This document shows positions 19,501-31,796 of a stretch of DNA of 64,000 bases, piece by piece; position 1 is the first letter of the stretch, and each line of letters starts with the position of its first letter. The DNA lies in NCBI RefSeq assembly GCF_030651625.1, contig NZ_JAUSCF010000002.1, positions 1-64,000 on the forward strand, in the 5' to 3' direction. The notes below the pieces were generated by a model. That model ran no database searches and was not told the DNA's origin. It worked only from the letters and a program-made list of their open reading frames with translations. Source of the DNA: Hydrogenophaga sp. (lineage in GTDB: Bacteria; Pseudomonadota; Gammaproteobacteria; Burkholderiales; Burkholderiaceae_C). Both the position numbers and the translations under genes were made by a program.

Positions 19501-20976
19501 TCAGTTCAGTTTGGAGATGGCCACGTGGCGCAGCAATTCGGCGACCGAGGCGTCCATCACATCGGTGAAGGGCTTGGGATACACGCCCATGAACAGCACG
19601 GCAATGGCCAGCACAGCCATGACGAGGAATTCACGCGCATTGATGTCGGTCAACCCCTTGACGTTGTCGTTGGCCGGCGCACCCAGGTACACCCGTTTGA
19701 ACATCCACAGCGAATAAGCAGCGCCAAAGATCAGCGCCGACGCGGCGCCCATACCAATCCAGAAATTCGCTTTGACGGCCGACAGGATCACCATCCACTC
19801 ACCGACAAACCCGGCCGTGCCCGGTAAACCTGCGTTCGCCATCACGAACAGCAGCGCAAATGCGGTGAAATTGGGCATGGTGTTGACCACACCACCGTAG
19901 TCGGCAATCTCACGGGAGTGCACGCGGTCGTAGAGCACGCCGATGGCCAGGAACATGGCGGCCGACACAAAACCGTGGGCGATCATCTGCACGATACCGC
20001 CCGCCATGCCGAGATCATTGAAGACGAAGAAGCCCAAGGTGACGAAACCCATGTGGGCCACCGACGAATACGCCACCAGCTTTTTCATGTCCTGCTGCAC
20101 CATGGCCACCAGACCCACGTAGATCACCGCCACCAGCGACAGCGCAATCATCAGCCAGGCCCATTCGTGAGAGGCATCCGGCAGGATCGGCATCGAGAAA
20201 CGCAGGAAACCATAAGCCCCGAGCTTGAGCATGATGGCGGCCAGCACAGCCGATCCGCCGGTGGGTGCCTCGACGTGCACATCCGGCAACCAGGTGTGCA
20301 CGGGCCACATCGGCACCTTGACCGCAAAAGCCGCGAAGAAGGCGAAGAAAAGCAGTGTCTGCGCCGTGCTGCTCAGCGGCAACTGGTACCAGTCGGCCAG
20401 AGCGAAACTGCCTGCCGATTCGGTGTAGAGGTAGATGAGCGCCACCAGCATCAACAGGGAGCCCAGCAGCGTGTAAAGGAAGAACTTGAACGCGGCGTAG
20501 ATCTTGTTGGGGCCGCCCCAGATACCAATGATCAGGTACATCGGGATCAGCGTGGCCTCAAAGAACACGTAGAACAGCATCGCATCCTGCGCACTGAACA
20601 CACCGATCATGAGGCCCGAGAGAATCAGGAAGGCGCCCATGTACTGGTTGACACGCTGCGTGATGGACTCCCAGCTGGCAACCACCACCACCACATTGAT
20701 GAAGGCCGTCAGCAACACCAGCCAGAGCGATATGCCATCCACACCCAGGTGGTAGTGCACATTGAATCGCTCAATCCAGGTGGCCTTCTCCACAAACTGC
20801 ATGCTCGCCGTGCCCAGCTCGAAGCCGGCGTAGAGCGGCACGGTCACAGCCAGTCCGGCGATGGCGCCCACCAGCGCCATCCAGCGCACCATGTGTGCCT
20901 GATCGTCACGGCCCAACGCCAGCAGCACGACGCCAAAAAATACCGGCGTCCAGATCGCAAGGCTCAACAAACCCAT
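19501..20976 (-). CDS. nuoM: NADH-quinone oxidoreductase subunit M
   Basis: An antiporter-like, proton-translocating membrane subunit of complex I, 491 residues, about 14 helices. Family signatures include [20 protein letters not shown] (with the conserved channel glutamate) and [21 protein letters not shown] (with the conserved lysine). It lies 13 bases downstream of nuoL in the minus-strand operon. Confidence 0.97.
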   Translation of the reverse strand: MGLLSLAIWTPVFFGVVLLALGRDDQAHMVRWMALVGAIAGLAVTVPLYAGFELGTASMQFVEKATWIERFNVHYHLGVDGISLWLVLLTAFINVVVVVASWESITQRVNQYMGAFLILSGLMIGVFSAQDAMLFYVFFEATLIPMYLIIGIWGGPNKIYAAFKFFLYTLLGSLLMLVALIYLYTESAGSFALADWYQLPLSSTAQTLLFFAFFAAFAVKVPMWPVHTWLPDVHVEAPTGGSAVLAAIMLKLGAYGFLRFSMPILPDASHEWAWLMIALSLVAVIYVGLVAMVQQDMKKLVAYSSVAHMGFVTLGFFVFNDLGMAGGIVQMIAHGFVSAAMFLAIGVLYDRVHSREIADYGGVVNTMPNFTAFALLFVMANAGLPGTAGFVGEWMVILSAVKANFWIGMGAASALIFGAAYSLWMFKRVYLGAPANDNVKGLTDINAREFLVMAVLAIAVLFMGVYPKPFTDVMDASVAELLRHVAISKLN

Positions 20977-20989
20977 CTTGTTCTTCCTC

Positions 20990-23017
20990 TTATTTGGCGA
21001 GCCAGACGAAATACGTCATGAACAGCAGCACGCCCACGATCATTACCAGCGCATAGTGGTACAGGTAACCGGTCTGCGCGCGGCGCACCACGGACGACAC
21101 CAGCCCCACCAGCTTCCAGCTGGCGTTGACCACCCCTCCTTCGATGACCCCTCTGTCACCACCCTTCCACAAGCCAAGCCCGAGCCCGCGTGCCCCACGT
21201 GCCAGCACGTTCTCGTTGAACCAGTCCATGTAGTACTTGTTCTCGAGGATCGTCACGACGGGGCGCAGCGCACGGCCAATGGCCGCTGGCAGTGCCGGGT
21301 TCACCAGGTACATGTACCAGGCCGTGATCGCACCTGCCAGCGCCAGGTAGAGCGGTGGCGTGAAGAAGGCGTGGCTGACCATGGCGAGAGGGCCATGGAA
21401 GATCTCGGCGAACTTGACCATCGCCGGATGGATTTCGGTGTTGATGTAGATCGCATCAGCAAAGAAGCTGCCAAAAACCATGGGCTGGATCGTCATGTAG
21501 CCGATGACGACCGATGGGATGGCCAGCAGCAACAAGGGCACGGTGACCACCCAGGGCGACTCGTGCGGCTTGCCGTCGCCATGTCCGTGGTCGTCATGGT
21601 GACCATGGTCATCGTCATGGTGCGCTTCCGGATTCTGGTCGTAGCGCTCCTTGCCATGGAAAACCAGGAAATACAGACGGAACGAATAGAAGGAGGTGAC
21701 AAACACACCGGCCAGCACTGCGAAGTAGGCAAAGCCCGAGGCTGGCAATGCGCTGAAATACACCGCCTCGATGATGCTGTCCTTGGAGTAGAAGCCTGAG
21801 AAAAATGGCGTGCCGATCAAGGCCAGCGTGCCCAGCAGAGACGTGATCCATGTGATGGGCATGTATTTGCGCAAACCACCCATCCAGCGGATGTCCTGGT
21901 TGTGGTGCATGCCGATGATCACGGAGCCCGCTGCCAGAAACAGCAGCGCCTTGAAGAAGGCGTGCGTCATCAAGTGGAACACCGCCACCGAATAGGCGGA
22001 AGCGCCCAGTGCCACGGTCATGTAACCCAGTTGGGACAAGGTCGAGTAGGCCACCACACGCTTGATGTCGTTCTGGATGATGCCCAGAAAACCCATGAAC
22101 AGCGCGGTGATGGCACCGATCACCATGATGAAGTTCAGCGCCGCATCAGACAGCTCGAACACCGGCGACATGCGGGCCACCATGAAGATGCCCGCCGTGA
22201 CCATGGTGGCCGCGTGAATCAGCGCCGAAATGGGGGTGGGACCTTCCATGGAGTCGGGCAGCCATACGTGCAGAGGAAACTGGGCCGATTTGCCCATGGC
22301 GCCAATGAACAGGCACACACCGATCACGGTTACGAGCAGCCACTCCGTACCCGGGAAGAGAACGGTGCTGAGCTCCGGGATCTTCGTGAAGATCTCCGTG
22401 TAGTTCAGCGTGCCCGTGTAGGCCACGATCAGGCCAATGCCGAGGATGAAGCCAAAGTCGCCCACCCGGTTGACCAGGAAAGCCTTCATGTTGGCGAAGA
22501 TGGCCGTGGGCTTGTTGAACCAGAACCCGATCAGCAGGTAGGACACCAGGCCCACGGCTTCCCAGCCAAAGAAGAGCTGCAGCAGGTTGTTGCTCATGAC
22601 GAGCATGAGCATCGAGAAGGTGAAGAGCGAGATGTAGGCGAAGAAGCGGTTGTAGCCGGCGTCTTCCTCCATGTAGCCAATGGTGTAGATGTGCACCATG
22701 AGCGAAACGAAGGTCACCACGCACATCATCATGGCGGTCAGACCGTCCACCATGAAACCGATTTCCATCTTCAGGCCGCCCACCACCATCCATTCATAGA
22801 TGGTCTGGTTGAAGCGGGCACCACCGATCACGTCCTTGAGCGTCATTGCCGACAGGATGAAGGCCAGCAGCACACCCAGGATGGTGAAGGTGTGGGAGGC
22901 ACGGCGCCCGATCACGTTGCCGCCAAACGTGGTGCCCAGGATGCCGGCCAACGCGGCCCCGACCAGGGGGGCCAGCGGGATGGCCAGCAGGGTGCTTGCA
23001 GAAAGGGTGGAGCTCAT
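20990..23017 (-). CDS. nuoL: NADH-quinone oxidoreductase subunit L
   Basis: The largest antiporter-like subunit (675 residues), with the C-terminal amphipathic lateral helix that spans the membrane arm. Characteristic segments are LQLFFGWEAVGLVSYLLIGF and FIGAMGKSAQFPLHVWLPDSM. A His/Asp-rich loop near residues 470-490 (EAHHDDDHGHHDDHGHGDG) is unusual for its density of possible metal ligands and is probably a soluble loop. The gene starts 28 bases after nuoK. Confidence 0.97.
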   Translation of the reverse strand: MSSTLSASTLLAIPLAPLVGAALAGILGTTFGGNVIGRRASHTFTILGVLLAFILSAMTLKDVIGGARFNQTIYEWMVVGGLKMEIGFMVDGLTAMMMCVVTFVSLMVHIYTIGYMEEDAGYNRFFAYISLFTFSMLMLVMSNNLLQLFFGWEAVGLVSYLLIGFWFNKPTAIFANMKAFLVNRVGDFGFILGIGLIVAYTGTLNYTEIFTKIPELSTVLFPGTEWLLVTVIGVCLFIGAMGKSAQFPLHVWLPDSMEGPTPISALIHAATMVTAGIFMVARMSPVFELSDAALNFIMVIGAITALFMGFLGIIQNDIKRVVAYSTLSQLGYMTVALGASAYSVAVFHLMTHAFFKALLFLAAGSVIIGMHHNQDIRWMGGLRKYMPITWITSLLGTLALIGTPFFSGFYSKDSIIEAVYFSALPASGFAYFAVLAGVFVTSFYSFRLYFLVFHGKERYDQNPEAHHDDDHGHHDDHGHGDGKPHESPWVVTVPLLLLAIPSVVIGYMTIQPMVFGSFFADAIYINTEIHPAMVKFAEIFHGPLAMVSHAFFTPPLYLALAGAITAWYMYLVNPALPAAIGRALRPVVTILENKYYMDWFNENVLARGARGLGLGLWKGGDRGVIEGGVVNASWKLVGLVSSVVRRAQTGYLYHYALVMIVGVLLFMTYFVWLAK

Positions 23018-23045
23018 CGTTGTGGTGTCTCGTCTGAATCGGGCT

Positions 23046-23354
23046 TCAACCCTTGAGGGTGTTGATTTCTTCGACGCTGATGGACGATTTGTTCCTGAAC
23101 AGCAGCATCAGGATTGCAAGGCCAATGGCCGACTCGGCCGCTGCCACCGTCAGGATGAAGAACACGAAGACCTGGCCGTGCATGTCACCCAGGAAATGCG
23201 AGAAAGCCACAAAATTCATGTTCACGGCGAGCAACATCAACTCGATCGCCATGAGCAGGACGATCAGGTTTTTGCGGTTCAGGAAAATGCCGATGACCGA
23301 GAGGGCAAAGAGGATCGCGCCCACGGAAAGAAAGTGTCCCAGCGTGAGGCTCAT
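23046..23354 (-). CDS. nuoK: NADH-quinone oxidoreductase subunit K
   Basis: A 102-residue subunit with three membrane helices and the two conserved membrane glutamates of the E-channel, in [11 protein letters not shown] and [11 protein letters not shown]. Its start overlaps the stop of nuoJ by four bases, so translation is coupled. Confidence 0.97.
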   Translation of the reverse strand: MSLTLGHFLSVGAILFALSVIGIFLNRKNLIVLLMAIELMLLAVNMNFVAFSHFLGDMHGQVFVFFILTVAAAESAIGLAILMLLFRNKSSISVEEINTLKG

Positions 23355-24007
23355 GCCTTGCCCTCCTCGGTGGCAGCCGCGTCAGAGGCAGGCGCCTGTT
23401 TTTGAGTCGCTGCCATGGGCACCACCACCAGGCGGTCGCCCGCACGCACATGCACCTGCAGGCCAGGGTTGATGGCCTTGCTGTCCTTGCGCTGGCGCAG
23501 GGTCAGCGCAATAGCGGCGATCATGGCCACGAGCAGGATCACCGCAGCCACCTCAATGGGGTACAGGTACTCGGTGTAGAGCAACAAACCCAGTTCGCGG
23601 GTGTTGGAATAGTCGGCCGCGTTGACGCCCACGCCCGCCGCATCCGGACTGGCAGACACGGAAGGAAAGCCGACCCAGAGCACGGCGATCAGTTCGGCCG
23701 CAACCAGAGCACCCAGGATTGCCGCGAGCGGAAAGTGCTTCCAGAATCCCTGGCGCATCGAATCCATGTTGATGTCGAGCATCATCACCACAAACAGGAA
23801 CAGCACCATCACCGCCCCCAGGTAGACCAGCACCAGCGTGATACCAAGAAACTCGGCTTTAAGCAGCAACCAGAGGGCTGCCGCCTGAGAAAAAGCCAGC
23901 ATCAGGAAAAGCACTGCGTGCACAGGGTTGCGCGCAGTGATCACGCGGAAGGCTGCAAAAAGCAGCACGGCCGCGAACAGATAGAAGAAGCCGGTCTGGT
24001 AGTCCAT
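23351..24007 (-). CDS. nuoJ: NADH-quinone oxidoreductase subunit J
   Basis: A membrane-arm subunit (218 residues) with five helices in the first 170 residues, including the conserved [16 protein letters not shown] stretch. The soluble C-terminal tail (about 45 residues, ending in [19 protein letters not shown]) is longer and more charged than in short NuoJ proteins, which is common in this group. It overlaps nuoK by four bases. Confidence 0.96.
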   Translation of the reverse strand: MDYQTGFFYLFAAVLLFAAFRVITARNPVHAVLFLMLAFSQAAALWLLLKAEFLGITLVLVYLGAVMVLFLFVVMMLDINMDSMRQGFWKHFPLAAILGALVAAELIAVLWVGFPSVSASPDAAGVGVNAADYSNTRELGLLLYTEYLYPIEVAAVILLVAMIAAIALTLRQRKDSKAINPGLQVHVRAGDRLVVVPMAATQKQAPASDAAATEEGKA

Positions 24008-24064
24008 AGAGGGGGTCTGGCTGGATGCGCGGGGCGATTTCGCAGGTGGGGTGTCGCTGAACGG

Positions 24065-24601
24065 TCAACGGTATCTGGCGTCAGCCGCCTTGGCCGCAGC
24101 GATCTCTGGCTCGTATCGGTCACCGACGGCCAGCAACATCTCTTTGGTGAAGTAAAGGTCGCCCCGCTTTTCACCGTGGTATTCAAGGATGTGGGTTTCC
24201 ACGATCGCATCCACCGGGCAGGCTTCTTCGCAGAAGCCGCAGAAAATGCATTTGGTCAGGTCGATGTCGTAGCGCGTGGTGCGACGGGTGCCGTCTTCGC
24301 GCTGGTCGGATTCGATGGTGATGGCCACGGCCGGGCACACGGCTTCGCACAGCTTGCAGGCAATGCAGCGCTCTTCACCGTTTTCGTAGCGGCGCTGGGC
24401 ATGCAGGCCACGGAAACGCGGCGACAGCGGCGTTTTCTCTTCTGGAAACTGCACTGTGATCTTGCGACGCAAGGCATAGCGCCCGGTCAGGGCCATGCCC
24501 TTGACCAGTTCGACCAGCAGAAAGCTCTTGAAAAAATCGCGGAACGAGAACGGTGCGACAACCGCTGGCGATGCGGCTGTGGAGGCGGTGGTGGTAGACA
24601 T
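24065..24601 (-). CDS. nuoI: NADH-quinone oxidoreductase subunit I, two [4Fe-4S] ferredoxin-like
   Basis: NuoI carries clusters N6a and N6b, which pass electrons to N2. Two full ferredoxin motifs are visible: [12 protein letters not shown] and [12 protein letters not shown]. The protein has the normal length plus a short Ala/Thr-rich N-terminal extension (about 16 residues). It lies 15 bases after nuoH and 57 bases before nuoJ. Confidence 0.97.
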   Translation of the reverse strand: MSTTTASTAASPAVVAPFSFRDFFKSFLLVELVKGMALTGRYALRRKITVQFPEEKTPLSPRFRGLHAQRRYENGEERCIACKLCEAVCPAVAITIESDQREDGTRRTTRYDIDLTKCIFCGFCEEACPVDAIVETHILEYHGEKRGDLYFTKEMLLAVGDRYEPEIAAAKAADARYR

Positions 24602-24616
24602 GATCGGTCGCCCTGC

Positions 24617-25699
24617 TTAGTTCCAGATATTCCAGGACGTCTGCATCAGGCCGCCAACCAGCAGCAACCAGATGAGGGTCACGGGAATGAAAATCTTCCA
24701 ACCCAGACGCATGATCTGGTCGTACCGGAAGCGCGGGAAGGTGGCTCGGATCCAGATGAACATGGACACCACCACAAAGGTCTTGAGACCCAGCCAGATC
24801 CAGCCGGGCACCCAGTTGAAAACGGCGCTGTCCACAGGCGGCAACCAGCCACCCAGGAACATCAGCACGCCCAGGATGGAGACCAGCCACATGCTGGCGT
24901 ACTCGGCCAGGAAAAAGATGGCGAAGCCCATGCCGGAGTACTCCACCATATGGCCGGCCACGATCTCGGCCTCGCCCTCGACCACGTCGAACGGGTGACG
25001 GTTGGTTTCGGCCACACCGGAGATCAGGTACACCACGAAGATGGGCAGCAGCGGCAGCCAGTTCCACGACAGGAAGTTCAGCCCCATGTCGGCGCCCATA
25101 CCGCGCGCTTGCGACGCGACGATTTCGCCCAGGTGCAGACTGCCAGCGGTCATGACCACCACCAGGAAACAGAAACCGATGGCGATCTCGTAGCTCACCA
25201 TCTGCGCCGATGCGCGCAACGCTCCCAGAAAGGCGTATTTGGAGTTGGACGCCCAGCCCGCAATGATCACGCCGTAAACCTCGATCGACGTGATGGCCAG
25301 AATCACCAGCAGCCCGGCATTCACGTTGGCCAGGATGGCATCGGGCCCGAAAGGCACCGCCACCCACGCGGCCAGCGCCGGCATGATGGCCATGATGGGC
25401 CCGAGGCGGAACAGACCGTTGCTGGCGGCCGTGGGGCGAATCATTTCCTTGGTCAGCAGCTTGACCGCATCGGCAATCGGCTGCAGCAGACCAAACGGGC
25501 CCACGCGGTTGGGGCCATGGCGCACTTGCATGAAACCCAGCAGCTTGCGCTCCCAGAGCGTGAGGTAGGCCACGGCGCCCATCAACGGCGCAAGCACCGC
25601 CACGATCTTGACCAGGATCCACAGCACAGGCCATGCGGCCGTTGTCCACCACGGCGCTGCGATCAGGCCCAGCCCGCCGTTGTACATCGCATCGATCAT
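24617..25699 (-). CDS. nuoH: NADH-quinone oxidoreductase subunit H
   Basis: NuoH (360 residues, eight helices) forms most of the quinone-access chamber and the connection to the peripheral arm. Signatures include [21 protein letters not shown] and [20 protein letters not shown]. The start overlaps the end of nuoG by four bases. Confidence 0.97.
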   Translation of the reverse strand: MIDAMYNGGLGLIAAPWWTTAAWPVLWILVKIVAVLAPLMGAVAYLTLWERKLLGFMQVRHGPNRVGPFGLLQPIADAVKLLTKEMIRPTAASNGLFRLGPIMAIMPALAAWVAVPFGPDAILANVNAGLLVILAITSIEVYGVIIAGWASNSKYAFLGALRASAQMVSYEIAIGFCFLVVVMTAGSLHLGEIVASQARGMGADMGLNFLSWNWLPLLPIFVVYLISGVAETNRHPFDVVEGEAEIVAGHMVEYSGMGFAIFFLAEYASMWLVSILGVLMFLGGWLPPVDSAVFNWVPGWIWLGLKTFVVVSMFIWIRATFPRFRYDQIMRLGWKIFIPVTLIWLLLVGGLMQTSWNIWN

Positions 25700-27837
25700 G
25701 CTGCCACCTCTCCCGATGAGACCTTGCCATCGCGGCCGTCGGATGTGATTTGCAAGGCGGGCGCGCGGCGCACCAGACCATCGAGCTGGTAAATGGACGC
25801 CACGCAGGGCACACGAGCGGCGGGCGCCAGATCGGGCACCACGCTGCCGGCGTTGTCCAGGCGCATGACATCCACGAACGCACCCGAAGCCACGCCGGGC
25901 AATGCCTCGGCAAGCACCGCCTGTGAAGAATCGGCATCAAAACCGCCCAGGCCCAACAGATTTCCCAGCACCCGCAGCACCTTCCACGCGGGTCGGGTCT
26001 CGCCCAAGGGCTTGACCACGGCATGGAAACTTTGCAGTCGCCCTTCGGCGTTGACGAACGAGCCGGACGTTTCGGTGAACGGCGCAATGGGCAGCAGCAC
26101 ATCGCTGAACTCAAGGTTGGTCTTGAAAGGGCTCAGTGTGACAACCATGCCGGCCGACGCCAGGTCTTTTGCTGAAGCGGCTGAATCGCGGCCAGGTTCT
26201 GTGTTCAGGAGCAACACGGCCTTGAGCGCACCGCCCAGCATTTGGGCGACATTCAGTCCGCCACGCCCTGGTACGGCACCCACAAGTTGTGCACCGACCG
26301 TGTTGGCGGCCTCACTCAGGTAACCCACGGTGGCACCCGTGTGTTCGGCAATCCAGTTGGCGAGCGACAGCAGGCTGGCCGCTTTCTCGTGGTGAGCGGC
26401 TGCATTGCCAAGCAGCACGGCTTTGCGCTCACCGCCCAGCAGTGACTTGGCAATCGCACGCGCTTCGTCGCGCACCTCTTCGACAGCCACTGGCGCCTGA
26501 ACACCGGCTTCAGCAGCCACGGCCGCTGCAATACCGGCTAGCTCGCTCACCCACCGGCGGCTGTCGTTGACAATGCGCTGAGCCAAGGGCATGGCCCAAT
26601 CGGCCGAGTTGTCGTTCAGCAGGTGAACCACCCCGCCCTTGCGCACCGCCTGACGGATGCGCTGGGCAAACAGGGGGTGGTCCTTGCGAAGGTTCGAACC
26701 CACCACCAGCACACGCTGCAGGCCCGCCAGGGCCTCAATGGGCATGCCCAGCCAGCGTGCATGGCCTGCGACAGCGGCGCGGTTATCGGAGTCGGCGTGG
26801 CGCAATCTCGAGTCGATGTTTTCCGATCCCAGGCCACGCACGAAAGCACCGGCCAGCGCCAACTCTTCAACCGTGCTGTGAGGGCTGGCAATCAAGCCAA
26901 TGGCTTCGGCGCCGTGGTCGGTCTTGACCTGCCTGAGGCCGTTGGCCACGTATTCCAGGGCCGTCTGCCAGTCCACCGTCTTCCAATCGCCGCCTTGTTT
27001 GAGCATGGGCGCTGTCAGGCGGTCTTCACTGTTCACGGCCTCATAGGAAAAGCGATCACGATCAGCGATCCAGCATTCGTTGACGGCCTCGTTTTCCAGG
27101 GGCACGACGCGCATCACCCGGTGGTTCTTGACCTGGATGATGAGGTTGGCGCCAGTGGAATCGTGTGGGCTCACCGACTTGCGCCGTGACAGTTCCCAGG
27201 TGCGTGCCTGATAACGGAACGGCTTGCTGGTTAGCGCACCGACCGGGCAGATGTCGATCATGTTGCCCGAGAGTTCGGAATCAACAGTTTCGCCGATGAA
27301 GGTTTCGATCTCGGCGTGTTCACCGCGATGCGACATGCCGAGTTCCATCACGCCGGCCACTTCCTGGCCAAAGCGCACGCAGCGCGTGCAGTGGATGCAG
27401 CGGCTCATCTCTTCCATCGAGATCAGCGGGCCCACATCCTTGTGGAACACCACACGCTTTTCCTCTTCGTAGCGCGAACCCGAACTGCCGTAACCCACGG
27501 CCAGATCCTGTAACTGGCACTCGCCACCCTGGTCGCAAATGGGGCAATCGAGCGGATGGTTGATCAGAAGGAACTCCATCACCGACTGCTGGGCCTTGAT
27601 GGCCCTGTCACTTTTGGTGCGCACGATCATGCCCTGGGTGACCGGCGTGGCGCAGGCCGGCATGGGCTTGGGTGCCTTCTCCACGTCCACGAGACACATG
27701 CGGCAATTGGCCGCGATGGACAACTTTTTGTGATAGCAGAAGTGAGGTATGTAGGTGCCAGCCTTCTCGGCCGCATGCATGACCATGCTGCCAGTGGGCA
27801 CCTCCACCTTCTTGCCGTCGAGTTCGATTTCAACCAT
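25696..27837 (-). CDS. nuoG: NADH-quinone oxidoreductase subunit G
   Basis: The largest peripheral subunit (713 residues). The N-terminal third is an Fe-S domain: a [2Fe-2S] motif ([15 protein letters not shown] with a further C at ACATPV), a HxxxCxxC...C site ([18 protein letters not shown]) and a ferredoxin-like site ([14 protein letters not shown], later CPVG). The rest is a molybdopterin-oxidoreductase-like domain that has lost its cofactor role. It begins 19 bases after nuoF ends. Confidence 0.97.
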   Translation of the reverse strand: MVEIELDGKKVEVPTGSMVMHAAEKAGTYIPHFCYHKKLSIAANCRMCLVDVEKAPKPMPACATPVTQGMIVRTKSDRAIKAQQSVMEFLLINHPLDCPICDQGGECQLQDLAVGYGSSGSRYEEEKRVVFHKDVGPLISMEEMSRCIHCTRCVRFGQEVAGVMELGMSHRGEHAEIETFIGETVDSELSGNMIDICPVGALTSKPFRYQARTWELSRRKSVSPHDSTGANLIIQVKNHRVMRVVPLENEAVNECWIADRDRFSYEAVNSEDRLTAPMLKQGGDWKTVDWQTALEYVANGLRQVKTDHGAEAIGLIASPHSTVEELALAGAFVRGLGSENIDSRLRHADSDNRAAVAGHARWLGMPIEALAGLQRVLVVGSNLRKDHPLFAQRIRQAVRKGGVVHLLNDNSADWAMPLAQRIVNDSRRWVSELAGIAAAVAAEAGVQAPVAVEEVRDEARAIAKSLLGGERKAVLLGNAAAHHEKAASLLSLANWIAEHTGATVGYLSEAANTVGAQLVGAVPGRGGLNVAQMLGGALKAVLLLNTEPGRDSAASAKDLASAGMVVTLSPFKTNLEFSDVLLPIAPFTETSGSFVNAEGRLQSFHAVVKPLGETRPAWKVLRVLGNLLGLGGFDADSSQAVLAEALPGVASGAFVDVMRLDNAGSVVPDLAPAARVPCVASIYQLDGLVRRAPALQITSDGRDGKVSSGEVAA

Positions 27838-27856
27838 GTTTCTTCCGATACCGATG

Positions 27857-29218
27857 TCAGACCACTGCCGGAGCTTCTGGCCTTGTCCCGGCGTCGGCCC
27901 GGATCATGGCCTCGAACTCGGGCCTGAAATGCTTGATCATGGCGCGCACCGGCATGGCCGCAGCATCGCCCAGGGCGCAGATGGTGCGGCCCATGATGTT
28001 CTCAGCCACGTTGTCCAGCAATGCCATGTCGGCAGGGCGACCGTCACCCCGGTGAATGCGGTCCACCAGCCGCCACAGCCAGCCCGTGCCTTCGCGGCAG
28101 GGCGTGCACTGGCCACAGCTTTCGTGCATGTAGAAATAGGACAGACGTTTGAGGGATTCGACCATGCAGCGCGAATCGTCCATGACGATCACCGCCCCCG
28201 AACCCAGCATGGACCCGGCCTTGGCGATGGAGTCGTAGTCCATCGTGCAATTCATCATGATGTGCGCAGGCAGCACCGGCGACGAAGAGCCGCCCGGGAT
28301 CACGGCCTTGAGCTGGCGTCCCTTGCGCACACCGCCTGCGAGTTCGAGCAGCTTGGCGAAGGGGGTGCCCATGGGCACTTCGTAGTTGCCGGGCAATTCG
28401 ACATCGCCGCTGACCGAATAGATCTTGGTGCCACCGTTGTTGGGCTTGCCGCACTCCAGGTAGGCCTGGCCACCATTGCGGATGATCCATGGCACCGCCG
28501 CGAAGGTTTCGGTGTTGTTGATCGTGGTCGGTTTGCCATACAGGCCGAAGCTCGCAGGAAACGGTGGCTTGAAACGGGGCTGGCCCTTCTTGCCCTCCAG
28601 CGATTCGAGCAAGGCGGTTTCTTCGCCGCAGATATATGCACCAAAGCCGTGGAATGCATGCAACTGGAAGTTGAAACCACTGCCCAGCACCTTGTCACCC
28701 AGATACCCGGCGGCTCGTGCTTCTTCCAGCGCGGCTTCGAAGCGCTCGTACGCCTCGAAAATCTCGCCGTGGATGTAGTTGTAACCCACTGAAATGCCCA
28801 TGGCATAGGCGGCGATCGCCATACCCTCGATGACGATGTGCGGGTTGTACAAAAGAATGTCGCGATCCTTGCAGGTCCCGGGTTCGCCTTCGTCGGAGTT
28901 GCACACCAGGTACTTCTGACCGGGGAACTGCCGTGGCATGAAACTCCACTTCAGTCCAGTAGGAAAACCGGCGCCACCGCGGCCGCGCAACGCAGAATCC
29001 TTGACCGTTGCAATGACCTGATCCTGTGTCAGGCCCTCGCCGCCGTCCTGCCCCAGAACCTTTCGCAAGGCCTGATAGCCGCCTCGGGCCTCATAGTCCC
29101 TGAGCGACCAGTTGCTTCCATCCAGTCCCGCATAAATCTGGGGATTGATGTGGCGATCGTGAAAACAGGTCTGCACGCCGGTGGCGCGAAACTGGGACAT
29201 CACTTGCTCTGCATTCAT
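27857..29218 (-). CDS. nuoF: NADH-quinone oxidoreductase subunit F (NADH and FMN binding)
   Basis: NuoF is the NADH entry point of complex I. It shows the NADH/FMN-binding motif [13 protein letters not shown], the stretch [17 protein letters not shown] and the N3 [4Fe-4S] motif [15 protein letters not shown] near the C-terminus. ATG 29218 ([10 protein letters not shown]) is chosen since it overlaps the nuoE stop by four bases; the longer open frame upstream is shadow of nuoE. Confidence 0.97.
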   Translation of the reverse strand: MNAEQVMSQFRATGVQTCFHDRHINPQIYAGLDGSNWSLRDYEARGGYQALRKVLGQDGGEGLTQDQVIATVKDSALRGRGGAGFPTGLKWSFMPRQFPGQKYLVCNSDEGEPGTCKDRDILLYNPHIVIEGMAIAAYAMGISVGYNYIHGEIFEAYERFEAALEEARAAGYLGDKVLGSGFNFQLHAFHGFGAYICGEETALLESLEGKKGQPRFKPPFPASFGLYGKPTTINNTETFAAVPWIIRNGGQAYLECGKPNNGGTKIYSVSGDVELPGNYEVPMGTPFAKLLELAGGVRKGRQLKAVIPGGSSSPVLPAHIMMNCTMDYDSIAKAGSMLGSGAVIVMDDSRCMVESLKRLSYFYMHESCGQCTPCREGTGWLWRLVDRIHRGDGRPADMALLDNVAENIMGRTICALGDAAAMPVRAMIKHFRPEFEAMIRADAGTRPEAPAVV

Positions 29219-29739
29219 GCTCTGCCCTCCGAAGCACTCAAGCCATCGATGAGCTGGTCGAGCTTTTCGTGGCTCATGAAGCTGCACATGTGGCGGTCAT
29301 TGACCAGCATCACAGGCGAATCGGCACACGCACCCAGGCATTCGCTCTGCTGCAAAGTGAACATGCCGTCAGGCGTCGTTTCACCCATCGCGATCCCCAG
29401 CTTCTCTTCCAGGTACGCAAGGGCCTTGCCGCCATCCCGCAACTGGCAAGGCAGGTTGGTGCACACGTTGAGCTTGAACTTGCCCACCAGGCGCTGGTTG
29501 TACATGTTGTAGAAGGTGGTCACCTCGTGCACGGCCATGGGCGCCATCCCGAGGTAATTGGCAATCGCCTTCTCCGCTTCCAGACTCACGAACCCGTGCT
29601 CTTGCTGGGCAATGGCCAGACAGGCCATGACCGCCGACTGCGCCTGGTCGGCCGGGTACTTCGCCACTTCGCGCGCGAAACGCTGCAACGTTTCTTCGGA
29701 CAGCAAGGGCGACCTCACGGGTGGGTTGACTGATGTCAT
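29215..29739 (-). CDS. nuoE: NADH-quinone oxidoreductase subunit E, [2Fe-2S]
   Basis: A thioredoxin-like [2Fe-2S] subunit (174 residues) holding cluster N1a. The four ligands are in CTNLPC and CLGAC. It overlaps nuoD by four bases and nuoF by four bases, so nuoD-E-F are tightly coupled. Confidence 0.97.
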   Translation of the reverse strand: MTSVNPPVRSPLLSEETLQRFAREVAKYPADQAQSAVMACLAIAQQEHGFVSLEAEKAIANYLGMAPMAVHEVTTFYNMYNQRLVGKFKLNVCTNLPCQLRDGGKALAYLEEKLGIAMGETTPDGMFTLQQSECLGACADSPVMLVNDRHMCSFMSHEKLDQLIDGLSASEGRA

Positions 29740-30989
29740 CGGTCAATCTCTCCAAAAACAATGTCCATGGTGCCGATGATGGCAACGGCATCGGCCAACA
29801 TGTGGCCTGTGGCCATCTCGTCCATGGCGGACAGGTGCGCGAAGCCGGGCGCGCGAATCTTCAGGCGGTAGGGCTTGTTCGCGCCGTCGCTGACCAGGTA
29901 AATACCAAACTCGCCCTTGGGGTGCTCCACCGCCGCGTAGGCCTCGCCTTCAGGCACATGGAAGCCCTCTGTAAAGAGCTTGAAGTGGTGGATCAGCTCT
30001 TCCATGCTCGACTTCATCGATTCACGGGAAGGTGGCGCCACCTTGTGGTTGTCGGTGATCACGGGGCCGGGGTTCACCCGCAGCCAGTCCACACACTGCT
30101 TGATGATGCGGTTGGACTGCTTCATCTCTTCCATGCGCACTAGGTAGCGGTCGTAGGTGTCGCCGGTCTTGCCCACGGGGATATCGAATTCCATGCGGTC
30201 GTACACGTCGTAAGGCTGCTTCTTCCGCAGATCCCAGGCAATGCCGGAACCACGCAGCATCGGACCGGTCATGCCCAGATTGAGTGCGCGTTCTGGCGTG
30301 ACCACGCCAATGCCCACGGTGCGCTGCTTCCAGATGCGGTTGTCGGTCAACAGGGTGTGGTATTCGGCGAGGTAGGTCGGGAAACGCTGCGTGAAATCGT
30401 CTATGAAGTCCAGCAAAGAACCCTGGCGATTGGCGTTCATTTCCGCCATGGCGCGCGCGTTGCGGATCTTGCTGTACTGATATTGCGGCATGCTGTCGGG
30501 CAGGTCGCGGTACACACCGCCCGGGCGGAAATACGCAGCGTGCATGCGAGCGCCAGACACGGCCTCATACATGTCGAAAAGGTCTTCGCGCTCACGGAAC
30601 GCGTAGATCAGGATGGTGGAACTGCCGCAATCGTTGCCATGCGAGCCCAGCCACATCAGGTGGTTGAGCAGGCGCGTGATCTCGCTGAACATCACACGGA
30701 TGTACTGCGCACGGATGGGCACCTCGATGCCCAGTAGCTTTTCAATCGCCAGGCAGTACGCGTGCTCGTTGCACATCATCGACACGTAGTCCAGCCGGTC
30801 CATGTAAGGCAGCGACTGGATGAAGGTCTTGTGCTCGGCCAGTTTCTCGGTGGCGCGATGCAGCAGACCGATGTGTGGGTCGGCGCGTTGCACCACCTCG
30901 CCGTCAAGTTCGAGCACCAGACGAAGCACACCGTGAGCGGCAGGGTGCTGCGGACCAAAGTTCAGGGTGTAGTTTTTTATCTCTGCCAT
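29736..30989 (-). CDS. nuoD: NADH-quinone oxidoreductase subunit D (49 kDa)
   Basis: NuoD is the [NiFe]-hydrogenase-like subunit that forms the quinone site with NuoB. The N-terminal [15 protein letters not shown] and [16 protein letters not shown] motifs are diagnostic. The length of 417 residues is normal. Unusually, it is separated from nuoC by 159 bases that contain gene-end repeat copy E; elsewhere these two genes are usually adjacent or fused. Confidence 0.97.
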   Translation of the reverse strand: MAEIKNYTLNFGPQHPAAHGVLRLVLELDGEVVQRADPHIGLLHRATEKLAEHKTFIQSLPYMDRLDYVSMMCNEHAYCLAIEKLLGIEVPIRAQYIRVMFSEITRLLNHLMWLGSHGNDCGSSTILIYAFREREDLFDMYEAVSGARMHAAYFRPGGVYRDLPDSMPQYQYSKIRNARAMAEMNANRQGSLLDFIDDFTQRFPTYLAEYHTLLTDNRIWKQRTVGIGVVTPERALNLGMTGPMLRGSGIAWDLRKKQPYDVYDRMEFDIPVGKTGDTYDRYLVRMEEMKQSNRIIKQCVDWLRVNPGPVITDNHKVAPPSRESMKSSMEELIHHFKLFTEGFHVPEGEAYAAVEHPKGEFGIYLVSDGANKPYRLKIRAPGFAHLSAMDEMATGHMLADAVAIIGTMDIVFGEIDR

Positions 30990-31044
30990 GTCACTTGTCC
31001 AACACGCTGGTCATCAGCCTCGCCATGGCCGAGAGCGAGCCATA

Positions 31045-31151
31045 TTCAGGGCACCCGTGGAACCGGCTTGGCCGGGCCACAGGGTGCGTCGCCCTCCAAG
31101 CCGAAGGCGCAAGAGAGGGGGAAGACGCGAAGCGGCGCAGGGGGTGCTTCA
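31045..31151 (-). repeat. Gene-end repeat, copy E, inside the nuo operon
   Basis: Read on the minus strand, the element begins with the TGA stop codon of nuoC (TGAAGCACCCCCTGCGCC) and has the core CCGGCCAAGCCGG further on. It fills most of the 159-base gap between nuoC and nuoD. It could be a stable mRNA hairpin within the operon. Confidence 0.8.
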
Positions 31152-31757
31152 CTTCAGGCCTCCGTAGTTGTCCTCACGAATCACACGAGGCGTCACCTCT
31201 CGCGGCTCGATGGTGACTGGCTCGTAGATCACCCGCTGGCGCTCTGCGTCGTAGCGCATTTCCACATGGCCCGATAGCGGGAAGTCCTTGCGGAAAGGAT
31301 GGCCGATGAAACCGTAGTCGGTCAGGATGCGTCGCAAATCGTCATGGCCTTCGAACACAATGCCATACAGGTCGAAGGCTTCGCGCTCATACCAGTTTGC
31401 CCCGGCCCAGACCGACGTGACCGACGACAACACGGGGAACTCATCTTCATCGCAGAAGACGCGCACCCGGACGCGGTGGTTGTGCGTGATCGAAAGCAGA
31501 TGCACCACCGTCGCAAAACGAGGGCCTTCCCAGCGACCTTCTCCGTAAGTGGAGTAGTCCATGCCGCAGAGGTCAATCAATTGCTCGAACCTGAGCTGCG
31601 GCGCATCGCGAAGCTGCTGCATGACCGACAGGTAATCGGCAGCCCCTACTGTGAGCGTCACCTCTTCACGTTCCACACGAATGGTCTGTGCGCGCTCGCC
31701 CAGACAGTCGGCAAGCACCGTCTTCAACACATCAGGATTTACAGCAAACTCGCTCAT
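31149..31757 (-). CDS. nuoC: NADH-quinone oxidoreductase subunit C (30 kDa)
   Basis: A peripheral-arm subunit of 202 residues. The signature [20 protein letters not shown] and the following [13 protein letters not shown] are clear. Its stop codon lies in the first triplet of repeat copy E. It follows nuoB by 39 bases. Confidence 0.97.
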   Translation of the reverse strand: MSEFAVNPDVLKTVLADCLGERAQTIRVEREEVTLTVGAADYLSVMQQLRDAPQLRFEQLIDLCGMDYSTYGEGRWEGPRFATVVHLLSITHNHRVRVRVFCDEDEFPVLSSVTSVWAGANWYEREAFDLYGIVFEGHDDLRRILTDYGFIGHPFRKDFPLSGHVEMRYDAERQRVIYEPVTIEPREVTPRVIREDNYGGLK

Positions 31758-31796
31758 GAAAACCGTCTTTCTTGGACTGGCCGTCTGCGTCGACGC

